A model generated the notes under the pieces. It searched no databases and had not been told where the DNA came from. It saw only the letters and a list, made by a program, of their open reading frames with translations. From Owenia fusiformis (taxonomy: Eukaryota > Annelida > Polychaeta > Sabellida > Oweniidae), in contig CAIIXF020000007.1 of assembly GCA_903813345.2 (NCBI GenBank), positions 39,378,171-39,442,170 on the forward strand: a stretch of 64,000 nt of DNA, read 5' to 3'. How positions within the stretch are numbered: position 1 is the stretch's first letter; each line of letters opens with the position of its first letter. Positions 11,800-22,928 of this stretch are shown in pieces. A program made the translations under genes and the position numbers.

Positions 11800-12480
11800 A
11801 CTGACCAATCAGAGGGATTCATTTTAAAGATCATACGATAATATACTGTATTGTATTTTTTCTAGTATAATTGTATTGATATTGTATACTGTATTGCATT
11901 TTTCAACTATAAATTATAAACTATAACTCTATTATATTTGATAATATTGTACTGTCATTGTAAAAAATGTTAGGTGAAAAATAAAGGTATATCTAAGAGC
12001 TGATCTAATGTGAAAAATAAAATTTATTTATCTTAATAACATAGCTTCTCCTGTGAATATTATGAGCAAGAAGTCCTTTTATATCCTTAAATGTAGACTA
12101 TTGTTGATGAAATAAAAAATGATAATAGACCATTCAGGGAAAATATATTGGGAACAGCTTACATGTATGTGGGAGCCGCTTTTTCGACAAAAAATTATCT
12201 TTGGCAGTTTTAATTGTTATTGAGGAAGCATAAGGTGTTATATAAGTGCTATGAATATGAAAGAGATTAGTAAAGGTTACATATTATGCGAGTATTGTCA
12301 AGTTAGAACAGCATGTCAATAAGATATCTAACATCAATGGAAAAGTCAGTGATTTAGTCTGCAAGAAGCTTTTTTCCAAGCAGGAATGCTTTTGTGTGCA
12401 CGGTATATCAATAAACAAAGCTAGTAAAAGGCTCAAATGAAATTTGAAAACGTATTTATCGAATTACTTATGTAGAGGTC
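11800..12480. other. Unannotated AT-rich DNA
   Basis: It contains TATTGTATT-rich low-complexity sequence at 11840-11960 and nothing else recognisable. Confidence 0.5.
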
Positions 12481-12486
12481 GATGTT

Positions 12487-12712
12487 CTCCCGATTTTTTA
12501 GCAATCCTGATTTTCTTCAGATTTATTTTTAGTAATCCCAATTTTCTCCCGAATTTTAGAATTCTTGATATAGTTTTTGAACCTCCGATTTTTCTCCCGA
12601 TTTTTTCATAGAAATCCCGATTTCTCCCGATTTTTCAGGAAAAATCCCGATTCTACCCCGATTTTTCTTTATAAATCCCGACTTTTCCCGATTCTTATTT
12701 TTTACTTGATAG
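12487..12712. repeat. Degenerate tandem CTCCCGATTTTT repeat
   Basis: The motif (C)TCCCGATTTTT recurs about ten times with 15-35 bp spacing. Such clustered subterminal motifs are typical of hAT-type transposon ends, but no partner end was found, so the element is probably partial. Confidence 0.6.
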
Positions 12713-13612
12713 GTATGCAGCTATGAGTCAACTTTATTGAACAAGTATTCATATAACATGTTTTTAATATGAATGTAATTTTAAAAAATGCTGATTTAAT
12801 ACTTAATTGGATCTATGATTTACAGCTTTGATGCTGTTTAGTTCTGACTTGGTTCGAGTTTTTATCACATTTAATAACTTGCTAAAGTCCTCATTACATG
12901 TGGTTGAGTATAATGTACATACAGTAAATTAAGCCATGGAAATGTAATTATGTGTTTTGCATCTCTAAAATCAAATCTAAAAGTCATGAAAGTTTCACCA
13001 GGCTTCACCAATAATCTTCTAATCAGAATTGCCTCAAATCGCATTAGTGCCATTCAGAAAATTGTCCAAAAGTTTTTCCAAGTGCTCTACCAAGAGGTAC
13101 AATGCATTAAAATGCAAAATGTCACCACCTGTCATTTGTTAAAGACACCATGTCACAAATGTCGAGCGCTGAACGCCAACCGCCGCCCTCTTCAAAAAAG
13201 GTCGGACACTTTAACAATATATCTTATGATGTTGAAATGAAAACTGGTTGCCATTGGCAATCAGACTTTTATGAGTTCAGAAAATTATGTTTCACCATAT
13301 TGCATTGTCTAGCCTATGCTTTAACTTGTGTAGCCTATGCTTCAACTTTATGAATATCTTTCATTCTCCCCAAATTATTACTACAATCAACTGGCTACAT
13401 AATAACAAATTGTAACCAATAAGAGTCACCGAGAGCCTGGTTACAGTTTGCATACTTCGATTATAAACATGTATGACATGAGCAGATGTAAAACACACAA
13501 TGAATTTCGTATGGCCTATCAGCCTATGTAATAATCTACTCATTATCATGTTTTTATCCCTTGATCAGGTTACAACAAAGGCAAACAATAATACTGCAAT
13601 TAGTAAACTGTT
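12713..13612. other. No recognised feature
   Basis: Short overlapping frames at 12950-13353 lack domains and look like chance. No TIRs or tandem repeats were seen. Confidence 0.5.
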
Positions 13613-13615
13613 CAA

Positions 13616-14117
13616 TTATTTATTACAACATAAAATTGTTTTCAGCTTTTGACGGAATGACTTTCCAAAAAGGTAATAAAAGATAACATTACATGCCGAG
13701 TTACAAAGTAGAAAAAATCTTGCCATGAAAATAAGATAAAAGAATTGTTCATAATTTTTCTCATAAAAAACTATGTATATAAAAAATAGTCTGCTACAAA
13801 CGTTGAAGTTTTTTTTCCTCCTTGTTTTCTGGGCTGTTTTGGTCAATGTGGACCCTCGTTCGTTTAATAGAATTTATAAGTTTAACGTTAAGAATAATTA
13901 CTATTATCACTGGCCCACCAAATCTAAATATAAAATTTAATGTAGTCCCAAAGGAGAATTCATATGAAATGTCTGACTGATAGTTAGAGGTATAGGAATA
14001 CCATACTAAAACAGGAATATTGAAAATGATGGCTGCGCCGGTTATAGCGACTACAGCTACTCTCATTTGTTTAGTAGTTGCGATTCTATGGGCCTGTAGT
14101 GGTTTTGCAATGTGTAT
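13616..14117 (-). pseudogene. Rhodopsin-type GPCR pseudogene, 3' part (TM4, TM5, TM7)
   Basis: Read on the minus strand from 14117, the frame continues the 5' part at 16520-16855 at the codon after DRY: IHIAKPLQAHRIATTKQMRV (intracellular loop 2 into TM4). TM4 contains AVVAITGAAIIFNIPVLVWY. TM5 contains FGGPVIIVIILNVKLI. Loop 3 ends NKEEKKLQRL followed by a stop at 13794-13796. In a shifted frame, TM7 and the tail follow: FFLLCNSACNVIFYYLFGKS and a lysine-rich end, with stop at 13616-13618. TM6 is missing, so there is a deletion with frameshift near 13800-13840. The loop-2 motif and TM7 N-S-x-x-N-x-x-F-Y resemble peptide (FMRFamide/TRH-like) receptors, but the exact subfamily is not certain. 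It cannot encode a functional seven-helix receptor. Confidence 0.8.
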
Positions 14118-14122
14118 ATATC

Positions 14123-16519
14123 CACACTACCCTACCACGTGACCACGTTTAAAAGGGAAACAGGGTACAGCTAAGTTGCAAACGGAGGACGTGGGTTTAA
14201 TTCCATATTTCTGAACGTAAAATACACTTTACATTTATTTCTAGTGTTCTACCAGACATAGAATTGATTCATCAAGCAGTTTGTAGAATATTGTTGGCAA
14301 AAAAACACTATAGCCAAAGATAGATAATAGTGGGCGCAGTGAAGCAAACTCGAATGCAATACACGATACATTTCAGTAAATCTATCAACGTACGTGGAGC
14401 ATGTCAGTTTCACTTCGAAAATGTCACTTATTTTGACATTGATATGTAACAAAAAACACAGTTAAATGTTATTTAAACTGCGTGTCATCGTGTAAGTTAT
14501 ATGTGGATACGTTTTCTAGTGTGTTATTCATCTGTATTTTTGTGAATTAATTATTTTCTAAAATCTTAAGAGCAGCTACCATCCTAAATCATCTGACATT
14601 CAACATGTCATATAAGACTACATCGATCTGGTATTAGTTTTGAGAGTTAAAAATATGGGTTAAGCATAGTTATAGTACTATGAATCCACTTCCTAAAAAT
14701 ACACTAATTGTACAGCACTATGTCTAGTCAACATTCAAAATGGCAGGGGTAACGGTTATGCGATGAACACGATACAAAGATATGTCCACTCTACTATACC
14801 TTGAATTGGGTGTTCATGAGCAACCCATTTGGCTTATTAGTAATGATTGTGTTATTTGTTTTTATTTGTCTGTTCCTTATAAAGGTACTTTCAAAAGTAT
14901 ACTAAACAATACAATTGGACAAACAGAGTATCTTATGCATTTCTAGGGGTTAGGAATAGTAGAGTCGTGTCATATTCCGCATATCAAGTTATTTTGCAGT
15001 TTTAGGCAAACATTTCCATTTATAAAGCATTTGAAATATTCTAATGACGCCCCCTGTATGCATTCGTCGGGTGACAGGTCATCTCAACCCCAAGTCATCT
15101 CAACCCAGTCCAACTCAACCCCAAGTCAACTCAACCCCAAGTCAAGTCAACCCCAGTAAAACTCAACCCCAAGTCAACTCAACCCTGTAAAACTCAACCC
15201 CAGTAAAGCTCAACCCTATTCATTTGTGCAATGTCTAATTTAATTTTTTTATGATGAATAATTTAAGTCATTCATTTCTGAAAATCTAGCATTTCGCATG
15301 ATACTTTGAATAGAAAGTTGTGAAAGTATTAAAAAAAAAACGGTTAAGCTCAAGGATAATTCATCAAGTTTTCACTATTATTTAATTGAGACATCTTTTG
15401 AAATCAAATTTTAGATAATTTAGAAATAATAATAATGTAATATAACTATTTATTTATATAAACATGCATTAACAAAATCATTAACATTTAGTAATTATAG
15501 ACTGAAAGCATATAGGCGTAGCCAGGAGGGGTGCGCACACACAAAACAAATGCATTAGCAAGATTAATAAAATAACCCATATTTTAATCCCATTAGTACC
15601 ATGTTGACATTTTGGAGATGAACTCATTATTAACTATAATATAAAAAGGCAGTGGTCTAAGAATGGAAATCACAAACTGAATAATCAGAATTATTTTTAT
15701 GAAATAAACTTTCTTTTAAGTTTATCAATATATAGAAATATAGGGGTTGAGTTTTACTGGGGTTGAGTTTTACAGGGTTGAGTTGACTTTGGGTTAAGTT
15801 TTACTGGGGTTGACTTGACTTGGGGTTGAGTTGACTTGGGGTTGAGTTTTACTGGGTTGAGTTGACTTGGGGTTGAGATGACCAGGAAGCCATTCGTCGT
15901 GCATCAATGTACTCCAATGAACCGTATTATTCCTTCTATTACTCATTATATTCTGATTTTGAATGTCAAATACAGCTCCATGTACCACTGGATTAGGATA
16001 TCAAGCGCATTAGAAATAATGATTGGCACATGTACGTTGTTATTATACTCGTCTGAAAATAAAGATTAGATCAATAACATTGAGTGGTTCAGAAATATAC
16101 TATCACACTATTGTACAAAACATGAGTCTGGTATATTACTGACTATCTCAGGATTGTTTTTTGTGTAAAACAAGCGAATCGTTCTGTATAATCAGTTTAC
16201 TTTCTCGCTCCCTGTACTATTGAACAATTTACATCCCTTGTACCCTGTATTGATCAACTTTTGCAACTGTGTACCGTGTATTATGATATATAAAATATCT
16301 TAAAATTTAAAACGATATTATTTACATTCTTTCTTTAACCATCATATAACTTGGAACATGGACTTCACTATTGCACCACTGAAGTTCAGCGAATAGCAAT
16401 ATTGACTTACTCCGAGCACCAAACGTATTAACCTTTTGAATAAGCAGTCGATATACTCAAAAGCGACCTGGTTGAAAGCCAAAAAATTCGCGCATGCGCG
16501 ATCGAGGTAGGGTAGTGTG
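14123..16519. mobile_element. 2.4-kb transposon with 5-bp TSD inserted in the GPCR DRY motif
   Basis: The termini CACACTACCCTACCACG (14123) and the inverse CGAGGTAGGGTAGTGTG (16519) match over 17 bp with one mismatch. ATATC is duplicated at 14118-14122 and 16520-16524. Removing the element and one ATATC restores a continuous GPCR reading frame, which proves the boundaries. A 5-bp duplication with CAC at the tips fits Transib (RAG-related) better than other cut-and-paste superfamilies I know. That assignment is an inference, because no transposase frame is visible. A second element (15070-15890) is nested inside. The remaining interior holds nothing recognisable except a GCGTAGCCAGGAGGGG motif at ~15518. 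Confidence 0.85.
15070..15890. mobile_element. Nested element with 9-bp TSD and inverted minisatellite ends
   Basis: CATTCGTCG occurs directly at 15061-15069 and 15891-15899, flanking the element. The ends share GGTCATCTCAACCCC in inverted orientation. Inside each end is an array of ~12-14-bp units (CAAGTCAACTCAACCCC and AGTAAAACTCAACCCC variants). The arrays occupy 15077-15215 and, inverted, 15742-15882. A 9-bp duplication suggests a Mutator-like or Merlin-like element. The AT-rich middle has no gene. Confidence 0.8.
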
Positions 16520-16855
16520 ATATCTGTCCACTGTAACCAAGGCAATCACCCATGTTGTCAATGTCGACGCTGAATGGTGTGCGTATTCCAGTATCCAATA
16601 TACGTCATAATAAGCGTCAGCCAAATCCCAAAGTTTGGTCGTAAATCCATCATCTGGGAAAAGACCAATGTAAGATACAAGGAAGAAAGTGTCTGTGATC
16701 GCTAATGTTTTCAGCAAAAATACACGTGTGCTCTTTTCTTGTTCTTGGATGAGTACAATGAATGATAGAACATTTCCTAGCACTCCAAAAGTTATAATGC
16801 CTATTGAAATTGTCAAGTAAACGATGCCAATTTCTTCAATTGCAGTATAATTCAT
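16520..16855 (-). pseudogene. Rhodopsin-type GPCR pseudogene, 5' part (TM1-TM3)
   Basis: There are 112 codons from ATG at 16855. A short N-terminus (NYT glycosylation sequon at residues 2-4) is followed by TM1 with GVLGNVLSFIVLI (residues 25-37; the GN of the class A signature). TM2 contains LAITDTFFLV (residues 51-60; the conserved L..(A)..D). TM3 ends TTWVIALVTVDRY at residues 100-112. The reading frame breaks exactly after DRY because of the transposon at 14123-16519; without it the frame runs on at 14117. This part has no internal lesion. It was a single-exon receptor, probably of a peptide-receptor type. Confidence 0.85.
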
Positions 16856-17840
16856 ATCATTACATTAGAAGTTTAACATATGACGAATATTTATCTCGAC
16901 TGGCATTAGAAGGCTATACATTCGATAGTGTTATCTTGTTCCTATGCCAGGAAATCCAATGACCCGTGTTTATTTATTTCGTGTTTTTTATCTCCACACT
17001 ACATCCAACGAATCATTTTCATCCATAGCATATTTCACCTGGTTCGTCACATCCCAATGGTTCCCCAAATTCAAATGGTTCTTCACATCCAAATGGCTCT
17101 TTCGTCCCAAAAGTTCTTGCATGTATATCTAATTCAATGCAGCTCAAATCCTAACTCTGCTTCTTATTTTGTTTTATAATTTTACGTTTGTTGCACTTAA
17201 TTAGCGAACACAGTTTTATTTCCCAAATGAATAATAAAGGCCTCGTAAAATACGAGTTCGAAAAATATTTAATTTCCTTGGATAATAAATGTTTTTGTTT
17301 GTATCATTGATCTCTTGGAGATTGGAACGATGTTTTCTCTAGAGCATTGGCAGATTGTAGTACATTTAAGCAATAATGTGGAACGAGTATGACGTCATCC
17401 TTAAACAGCGTGACACATTTCGCATGACAAAAACCGAAAAAACGTGGCAAATGTATTACTTTGCTTGTCAATTAGCCCTAGAGTTCCTAATTTTTTCGAT
17501 AACTTTTGAAGTATGCATTAATTTAGAGTGCTTTATATGTAGCTGCTCCTAGGGGTATAGGAATAATTTCCTACAAAAATCATACATGGGGACCTACTAA
17601 TTACCTTTTTATCACACCATCTGTGGGATATAGTCGTCACAGTCGTCGTGATCGTGGTCGTGATCGTTATCGTTATCGCTTTTTAGTCATCGCCATTTTA
17701 GGAAAACCGCTTTTCAGATTGTCTCCAGATTCGAACACGTGATAGAGGATATCAAGTTCTAGAGCTGATTAACATCTTGGCAGCAATTTTTTCTGGCACT
17801 CATTTTGAAAGTTTTTTGAAGGTGTGCACGTTCACGTCAT
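16856..17840. other. No gene recognised
   Basis: Upstream of the receptor start I see short TCACATCC/CAAATGG repeats at ~17045-17110 and a GTCGTGATCGTGGTCGTGATC tract at ~17645-17685. There is no supported coding region. Confidence 0.5.
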
Positions 17841-17844
17841 GTGC

Positions 17845-18440
17845 CTTTGCAGACCTGCCAACCTTCCGTTGGGAATCTCCCGTAAAATTTTTGTTTTCCA
17901 TAAAAATAACAAACTCCCGTACTGTTTTCTCCCGTTAAAACCCCCGGCCCGTTTATTCCTGTATCGTTTTTCTACCACAATCTCCCGTAATTTATTTTTT
18001 CTAATCTCGTTTTTTCCTTTGAAAATGGCCCCGTTAATTCCTGTATCGTTTTTCTACCAAAATCTACCGTAATTTATTTTTTTCTGAACTCGTTTTTCCT
18101 GTGAAAATGGCCGTAAAACCTCACGAATTTTTACTGAATTCTTCCGTATTCTTGGTAAAGCTCCCATAAAATATTCAGTTTTTTTTGCTGTCGAAATCTT
18201 CCGTATATTTAAAATCAATTTGTCTAATTTCTGACCTTGATTATTCATCCCATGCAGACAGATCGTCTAAAATTGCATTCGTATGATGCAAGACTCGACA
18301 TTCAACGGGAAAAGTGATTGAAATTATGATGTAAAGATAAAACCGCAACGAGATATTTGTAGAATTCTTTGAAAAACTATTAAGAAATATATATCACATG
18401 TCGAATTTTTCAGTTTTTTCAAAACAAACCGCAAAAACTT
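17845..18440. repeat. hAT-like transposon end with CTCCCGTAAAATTT repeats
   Basis: It starts near GACCTGCCAACCTTCCG, a sequence typical of hAT-type ends in many invertebrates. It continues with recurrent CTCCCGTA(A)..TTTTT and GTTTTTC..TGAAAATGGCC units. The segment CATGCAGACAGATCG...ATGCAA-ACTCGACA at 18252-18300 recurs at 40200-40250, which marks a shared family. Class assignment is tentative. Confidence 0.5.
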
Positions 18441-18444
18441 CCTT

Positions 18445-18658
18445 TTGAAAAAATCAACCGTATTAACTAGTTTTTTTCAAAAGTCGACTGTAAAAACTCC
18501 TGTTTTTCAGAAATCTACCGTAAAAAAAGTCAATTTTTTGAAAATCTACCGTAAAAACTCCCGTTTTTCAGAACCTACCGCAAAAACTCCAGTTTTTGAA
18601 AAATCTACCGCACCAACTCCTGTTTTTTTAAATCTACCTCAAAAACTCCCATTTTCTC
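18445..18658. repeat. ~30-bp tandem repeat beside the LINE
   Basis: The unit is AAATCTACCGTAAAAACTCC plus a (CG)TTTTTCAG-like tail, about seven imperfect copies. The LINE inserted at its right edge; its target duplication (AAAAATCTAAAAGGC) overlaps the last unit. Confidence 0.85.
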
Positions 18659-18673
18659 AAAAATCTAAAAGGC
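18659..18673 (+). repeat. Target-site duplication of LINE, left copy
   Basis: The 15-mer AAAAATCTAAAAGGC is repeated identically at 22929-22943, immediately after the 3' end of the LINE. Confidence 0.9.
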
Positions 18674-20275
18674 GATGTGCATCCTAACCCCGGACCAGAT
18701 AGTGTACATTTGTCATGTCTTTTTTCTAATATTAATAGTATCACTGCGGATAGTGGGGCAAGATTTGAATCACTGAAAATTAGAGTTAAAGAAGTTAATC
18801 CCTCAATTATCAGTCTCTGTGAGACTGGTGCTCTATCCAAAGATGACATTGCCAATGGTAATTTTGACATAAAACATTATAGGACTTTATACTCTGAGTT
18901 AGGAAGAGGCCTTCTTATTTATATACATGACCAGATTGCTTTTAAGTCAATTGACTCAGATTTTTACATTGAAGGCTTAGATTGTCTTTTTGCTGAATTA
19001 ATAATAAATCAAAAGAAAATTTTATTTGGAGCCTGTTACAGGTCTCCAAGTATGAATGCTAACGAAACCCGTGAATACTTTTCTCTTTTTAAGCAACAGC
19101 TTCATAAGATTAATAATAATGTTCCAACTTTTGACCATGTTATGATCATGGGTGACCTAAATGCTAAAAATTCTATTTGGTATGATAACAATGATGGCAA
19201 CTTAGGTGGTGATAAACTTTTAGAATCTATTGATGAGTCTAATTATGTACAATTAATAAATAAACCCACAAGAATTACAAGGCATTCAAAGTCATGCATC
19301 GATCATATTATTACAGAATCACCTGATATTTTTAATTCCTGGACAATAACTGACCCAATTGGAAGGACTGATCACAGTACTATTATAACTCAAATTAATC
19401 TTAAAGTTCAAAAGAAAAAATCAGTGAGAAAAACATTATGGAAATATAAAGAAACCAATCTTGTAAGCTTAAATAACTCAATACGTAATGAAAACTGGAA
19501 TCAAATTATTAATAATGGCATTGATATGAATAAAATTACAATAGACTTTGTCCAGAAATTAACAACTATTTACAAAACTAATATCCCAAACAAAATCATT
19601 ACTATCAGGGCAAATGATCAACCGTGGTTTAATGACAAACTTAAGTTAGAAATTAAAAAGAAAAGACAATACTACAATCAAATGATAAAAAATCCAAGTG
19701 ATGAAAATAGAATAAAATATGACCAACAAGCATTACAATTAACAACTTTAATCAAAGAAGCTAAGTGTCAAAACGAAATAAATACTTTGGAATCAATGAA
19801 GACTTTGAGCAAAAATGATAAGAACTATTGGAAAATAATTAAATCTTTTCTCGGTAATAAGCATGTTAAATCTGATATCCCATCAATTATAGATGAAAAT
19901 TCAAATCACCCACTCACTAGGAACTTAGATAAAGCTAATGCATTTTTGACTTTTTTTGCAAATAAGAATCATCTAGACGAAAATGACAATCACTTTTTGC
20001 CAGACTTTCCAATGAGAACAAACTCACTGCTGATTTCAGCTAAAACTGATCAGTTTGAAGTTATGAAGTTAATTTTGACTCTTGACCCTTCCAAAGCTTG
20101 TGGCCCAGATGAGATAACAAATAAAATGTTAAATTTAACTGCACACTCACTTTCTAAACCACTATCTGAACTTTTCAACAAACTAATGTCCAAGAATATT
20201 TTTCCTGATACTTGGAAAATTGGCAGTGTATGTCCTATTTTTAAAATGGAAAAACTATTGGAATCAAATTATTAA
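18671..20275 (+). pseudogene. LINE ORF2, first part: 2A-like motif, APE endonuclease, start of RT
   Basis: The reading frame opens at the truncation point with GDVHPNPGP, resembling 2A-like ribosome-skipping tails (D-V/I-E-x-NPGP) found at the N-terminus of many APE-type LINE proteins, with H in place of E. The apurinic-endonuclease-like domain follows, with key residues N of FSNINS, E of SLCETG, D and N of MGDLNAKN, and D-H of GRTDHSTI near residue 230. The linker and the first RT block (DPSKACGPDEITNKM) are then read. The frame stops at 20275 because the 763-bp duplication shifts it. It has no initiating methionine of its own. Confidence 0.9.
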
Positions 20276-21009
20276 TAATGGCATTGATATGAATAAAATT
20301 ACAATAGACTTTGTCCAGAAATTAACAACTATTTACAAAACTAATATCCCAAACAAAATCATTACTATCAGGGCAAATGATCAACCGTGGTTTAATGACA
20401 AACTTAAGTTAGAAATTAAAAAGAAAAGACAATACTACAATCAAATGATAAAAAATCCAAGTGATGAAAATAGAATAAAATATGACCAACAAGCATTACA
20501 ATTAACAACTTTAATCAAAGAAGCTAAGTGTCAAAACGAAATAAATACTTTGGAATCAATGAAGACTTTGAGCAAAAATGATAAGAACTATTGGAAAATA
20601 ATTAAATCTTTTCTCGGTAATAAGCATGTTAAATCTGATATCCCATCAATTATAGATGAAAATTCAAATCACCCACTCACTAGGAACTTAGATAAAGCTA
20701 ATGCATTTTTGACTTTTTTTGCAAATAAGAATCATCTAGACGAAAATGACAATCACTTTTTGCCAGACTTTCCAATGAGAACAAACTCACTGCTGATTTC
20801 AGCTAAAACTGATCAGTTTGAAGTTATGAAGTTAATTTTGACTCTTGACCCTTCCAAAGCTTGTGGCCCAGATGAGATAACAAATAAAATGTTAAATTTA
20901 ACTGCACACTCACTTTCTAAACCACTATCTGAACTTTTCAACAAACTAATGTCCAAGAATATTTTTCCTGATACTTGGAAAATTGGCAGTGTATGTCCTA
21001 TTTTTAAAA
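19496..21009 (+). repeat. Tandem duplication (offset 763 bp) inside the LINE
   Basis: 19496-20246 and 20259-21009 encode the same protein residue for residue and appear identical in DNA. The junction holds ~12 filler bases (TGGAAAAACTAT region). Because 763 is not divisible by three, the duplication inactivates the ORF. It may be a real template-switch during reverse transcription or an assembly artefact. Confidence 0.9.
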
Positions 21010-22709
21010 AACAGGACAAATCCAAGATTAGTAACTACAGACCCATAACATTACTCAATACATTATCAAAATTGTTTGAGAAAATTATAGCTGACCGAAT
21101 CAAAAAACACTTAATTTCAAATGATCTTTTGTTCAAGTATCAGTCTGGCTTTCTACCAGGCCATAGCACTCATTCTCAGCTAATGGCAATTGAACATTTT
21201 TTACTTACCAATTTTGACCAAGGCAAAGCCTCTAAAACCATTTTTCTTGACATTGCAGCTGCTTTTGACCGTGTTCCGCATAACTTACTTCTACACAAAC
21301 TAAGGGCCTACAGTATTCATGGACAACTTCTAAATTTATTAAAATCATATCTGACAAATAGGCGGTTTTTTGTAAACATTGCTGGTGAGTCATCAGTAAC
21401 AACTGAAGCAGGCTTCCTAAACTGTGGCGTGCCACAGGGATCAATTTTAGGCCCACTTCTATTTATTTTATACATTAATGACCTTCCTGATAATGTAAAC
21501 TCCAAATGCTATATCTATGCAGATGACACATCTCTTCATTTTATTTTTGACCCCAAAAAGCCCCAAGAAATCGATGAACTAGTTAAATCTGATCTAACTG
21601 AGATAGAAAATTGGTCCAAATTGTGGAAATTACAATTTAAACCAGAAAAGAGCTGTGAAGTTATTTTCCATGGAGTTAGAGCAAATCCTGAAAATGTAAG
21701 CAAATCCTTTCTAAGTGACTCTGAAATTGAAAGAACAAATGTACATAAACACCTTGGATATACTTTTGATCATAATCTGACCAATCAAAACCATATTGAA
21801 GAAATATATAATAAAGTTAGGAAAATGATTAATCCTCTGAAGAACCTTAAAACAAAGTTAAACTCAAGAGATCTGGAAACGCTTTTCAACTCATTTATAA
21901 GACCTCATTTTGATTATGGTACTGCTATTTTTAACACTGCATCAAAATATCTTCTAAATAGACTTGATCAAATTTATTATCAGGCTGCTCTTTTGTGCTC
22001 TGGTTGTCTTCATGGCAGTAATACTGATAAAGTTTTGAATCTCCTTCAATGGCCTTCTCTAGACACAAGAAGAAAAATGCAAATTAACAACTTTATGTTT
22101 AAAGTTGTAAATGGTCCAAATCCACTCTTTTTAGATGAAATTTTTGATAAATTCAAAAATCAGGGAACACGCAATCTGCGTGATAGATCTGACTTTAATT
22201 TACCAACCAGGTGTTCAAAGAGGTTCTTGAATTCATCAGTTCCATCAGCAATATCAAACTGGTCACGACTACCAAAACGATTACGTAATTTGAAAACTCT
22301 CCAATCCTTTAAAAAACACCAAAAGATTTTGTTTAAAAACCAAGAAAGTTTTATTAGCACCTCCAAACTCAATCTAAAAAGATCTCATGAAATTTTGATT
22401 AACCAATTTAGAGCTGATCTTCTTTTCAAAGCCCAACTTTATGCTCACAACTTTACTTATGTTGAGAATCCAAACTGTAAATGTGGAGCCCCCCAGACAG
22501 AAAAACACTTCTTCCTTCAGTGTCCCCTTATTAAAGAAAAGATAACAAAATTAAAAACTGATATTATTAATATAACTGGACTATCAGATAAACATTTAAC
22601 TCAGAATGATCTCCTTTACTTAATGAAACATGGCTCTGACAATATTTCCCTTGATCTAAATTCACATCTCCAAACCTCAATCGCTGAATTCATTGAAATG
22701 AACCTATAA
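20220..22709 (+). CDS. LINE ORF2, second part: reverse transcriptase and C-terminal zinc knuckle
   Basis: An open frame of 829 codons starts in the second copy of the duplication. RT motifs appear in order. KACGPDEITNKML precedes motif A (FLDIAAAFDRVPHNLLLHKL). Motif B is GVPQGSILGPLLFILYINDL and the catalytic motif C is YADDTSLHF. A thumb block LGYTFDHNL follows. The C-terminus has CKCGAPQTEKHFFLQC (C-x-C-x7-H-x4-C), seen in CR1/Jockey-like elements. It uses single-stranded RNA as template at an endonuclease nick. No lesion lies downstream of the duplication, but with the endonuclease out of frame the copy is presumably inactive. Confidence 0.9.
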   Translation: MAVYVLFLKWKNYWNQIINNGIDMNKITIDFVQKLTTIYKTNIPNKIITIRANDQPWFNDKLKLEIKKKRQYYNQMIKNPSDENRIKYDQQALQLTTLIKEAKCQNEINTLESMKTLSKNDKNYWKIIKSFLGNKHVKSDIPSIIDENSNHPLTRNLDKANAFLTFFANKNHLDENDNHFLPDFPMRTNSLLISAKTDQFEVMKLILTLDPSKACGPDEITNKMLNLTAHSLSKPLSELFNKLMSKNIFPDTWKIGSVCPIFKKQDKSKISNYRPITLLNTLSKLFEKIIADRIKKHLISNDLLFKYQSGFLPGHSTHSQLMAIEHFLLTNFDQGKASKTIFLDIAAAFDRVPHNLLLHKLRAYSIHGQLLNLLKSYLTNRRFFVNIAGESSVTTEAGFLNCGVPQGSILGPLLFILYINDLPDNVNSKCYIYADDTSLHFIFDPKKPQEIDELVKSDLTEIENWSKLWKLQFKPEKSCEVIFHGVRANPENVSKSFLSDSEIERTNVHKHLGYTFDHNLTNQNHIEEIYNKVRKMINPLKNLKTKLNSRDLETLFNSFIRPHFDYGTAIFNTASKYLLNRLDQIYYQAALLCSGCLHGSNTDKVLNLLQWPSLDTRRKMQINNFMFKVVNGPNPLFLDEIFDKFKNQGTRNLRDRSDFNLPTRCSKRFLNSSVPSAISNWSRLPKRLRNLKTLQSFKKHQKILFKNQESFISTSKLNLKRSHEILINQFRADLLFKAQLYAHNFTYVENPNCKCGAPQTEKHFFLQCPLIKEKITKLKTDIINITGLSDKHLTQNDLLYLMKHGSDNISLDLNSHLQTSIAEFIEMNL

Positions 22710-22928
22710 CGTTTTCCCCTCCCTACATACTATTTATACTATACTTTATTTTATATTATCCACACTTAATATTTCCACCCCATGGCCAACCACAAGTGCA
22801 GAGTGAACCCCTTGACCTAATCATAATTTTGTATTTTGTGCTATTAATGTACCCTTCTATAATGCCTTCGGGCGACTGAAGGGATTTATATTATGATATT
22901 TTTATGAAGCAATAAATATTTCTTAATA

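Larger units (their letters stand above)
18674..22928 (+). mobile_element. 5'-truncated APE-type non-LTR retrotransposon (CR1/L2/Jockey-like)
   Basis: It is bounded by identical 15-bp duplications (18659-18673 and 22929-22943). The inserted DNA starts inside a GDVHPNPGP 2A-like motif and runs through endonuclease and reverse transcriptase to an AT-rich 3' tail (TTCTTAATA-type end). ORF1 is missing through 5' truncation, the usual outcome of target-primed reverse transcription. A 763-bp tandem duplication (from 19496) disrupts the frame. Identical duplications and intact RT motifs suggest a fairly recent insertion. Confidence 0.9.
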
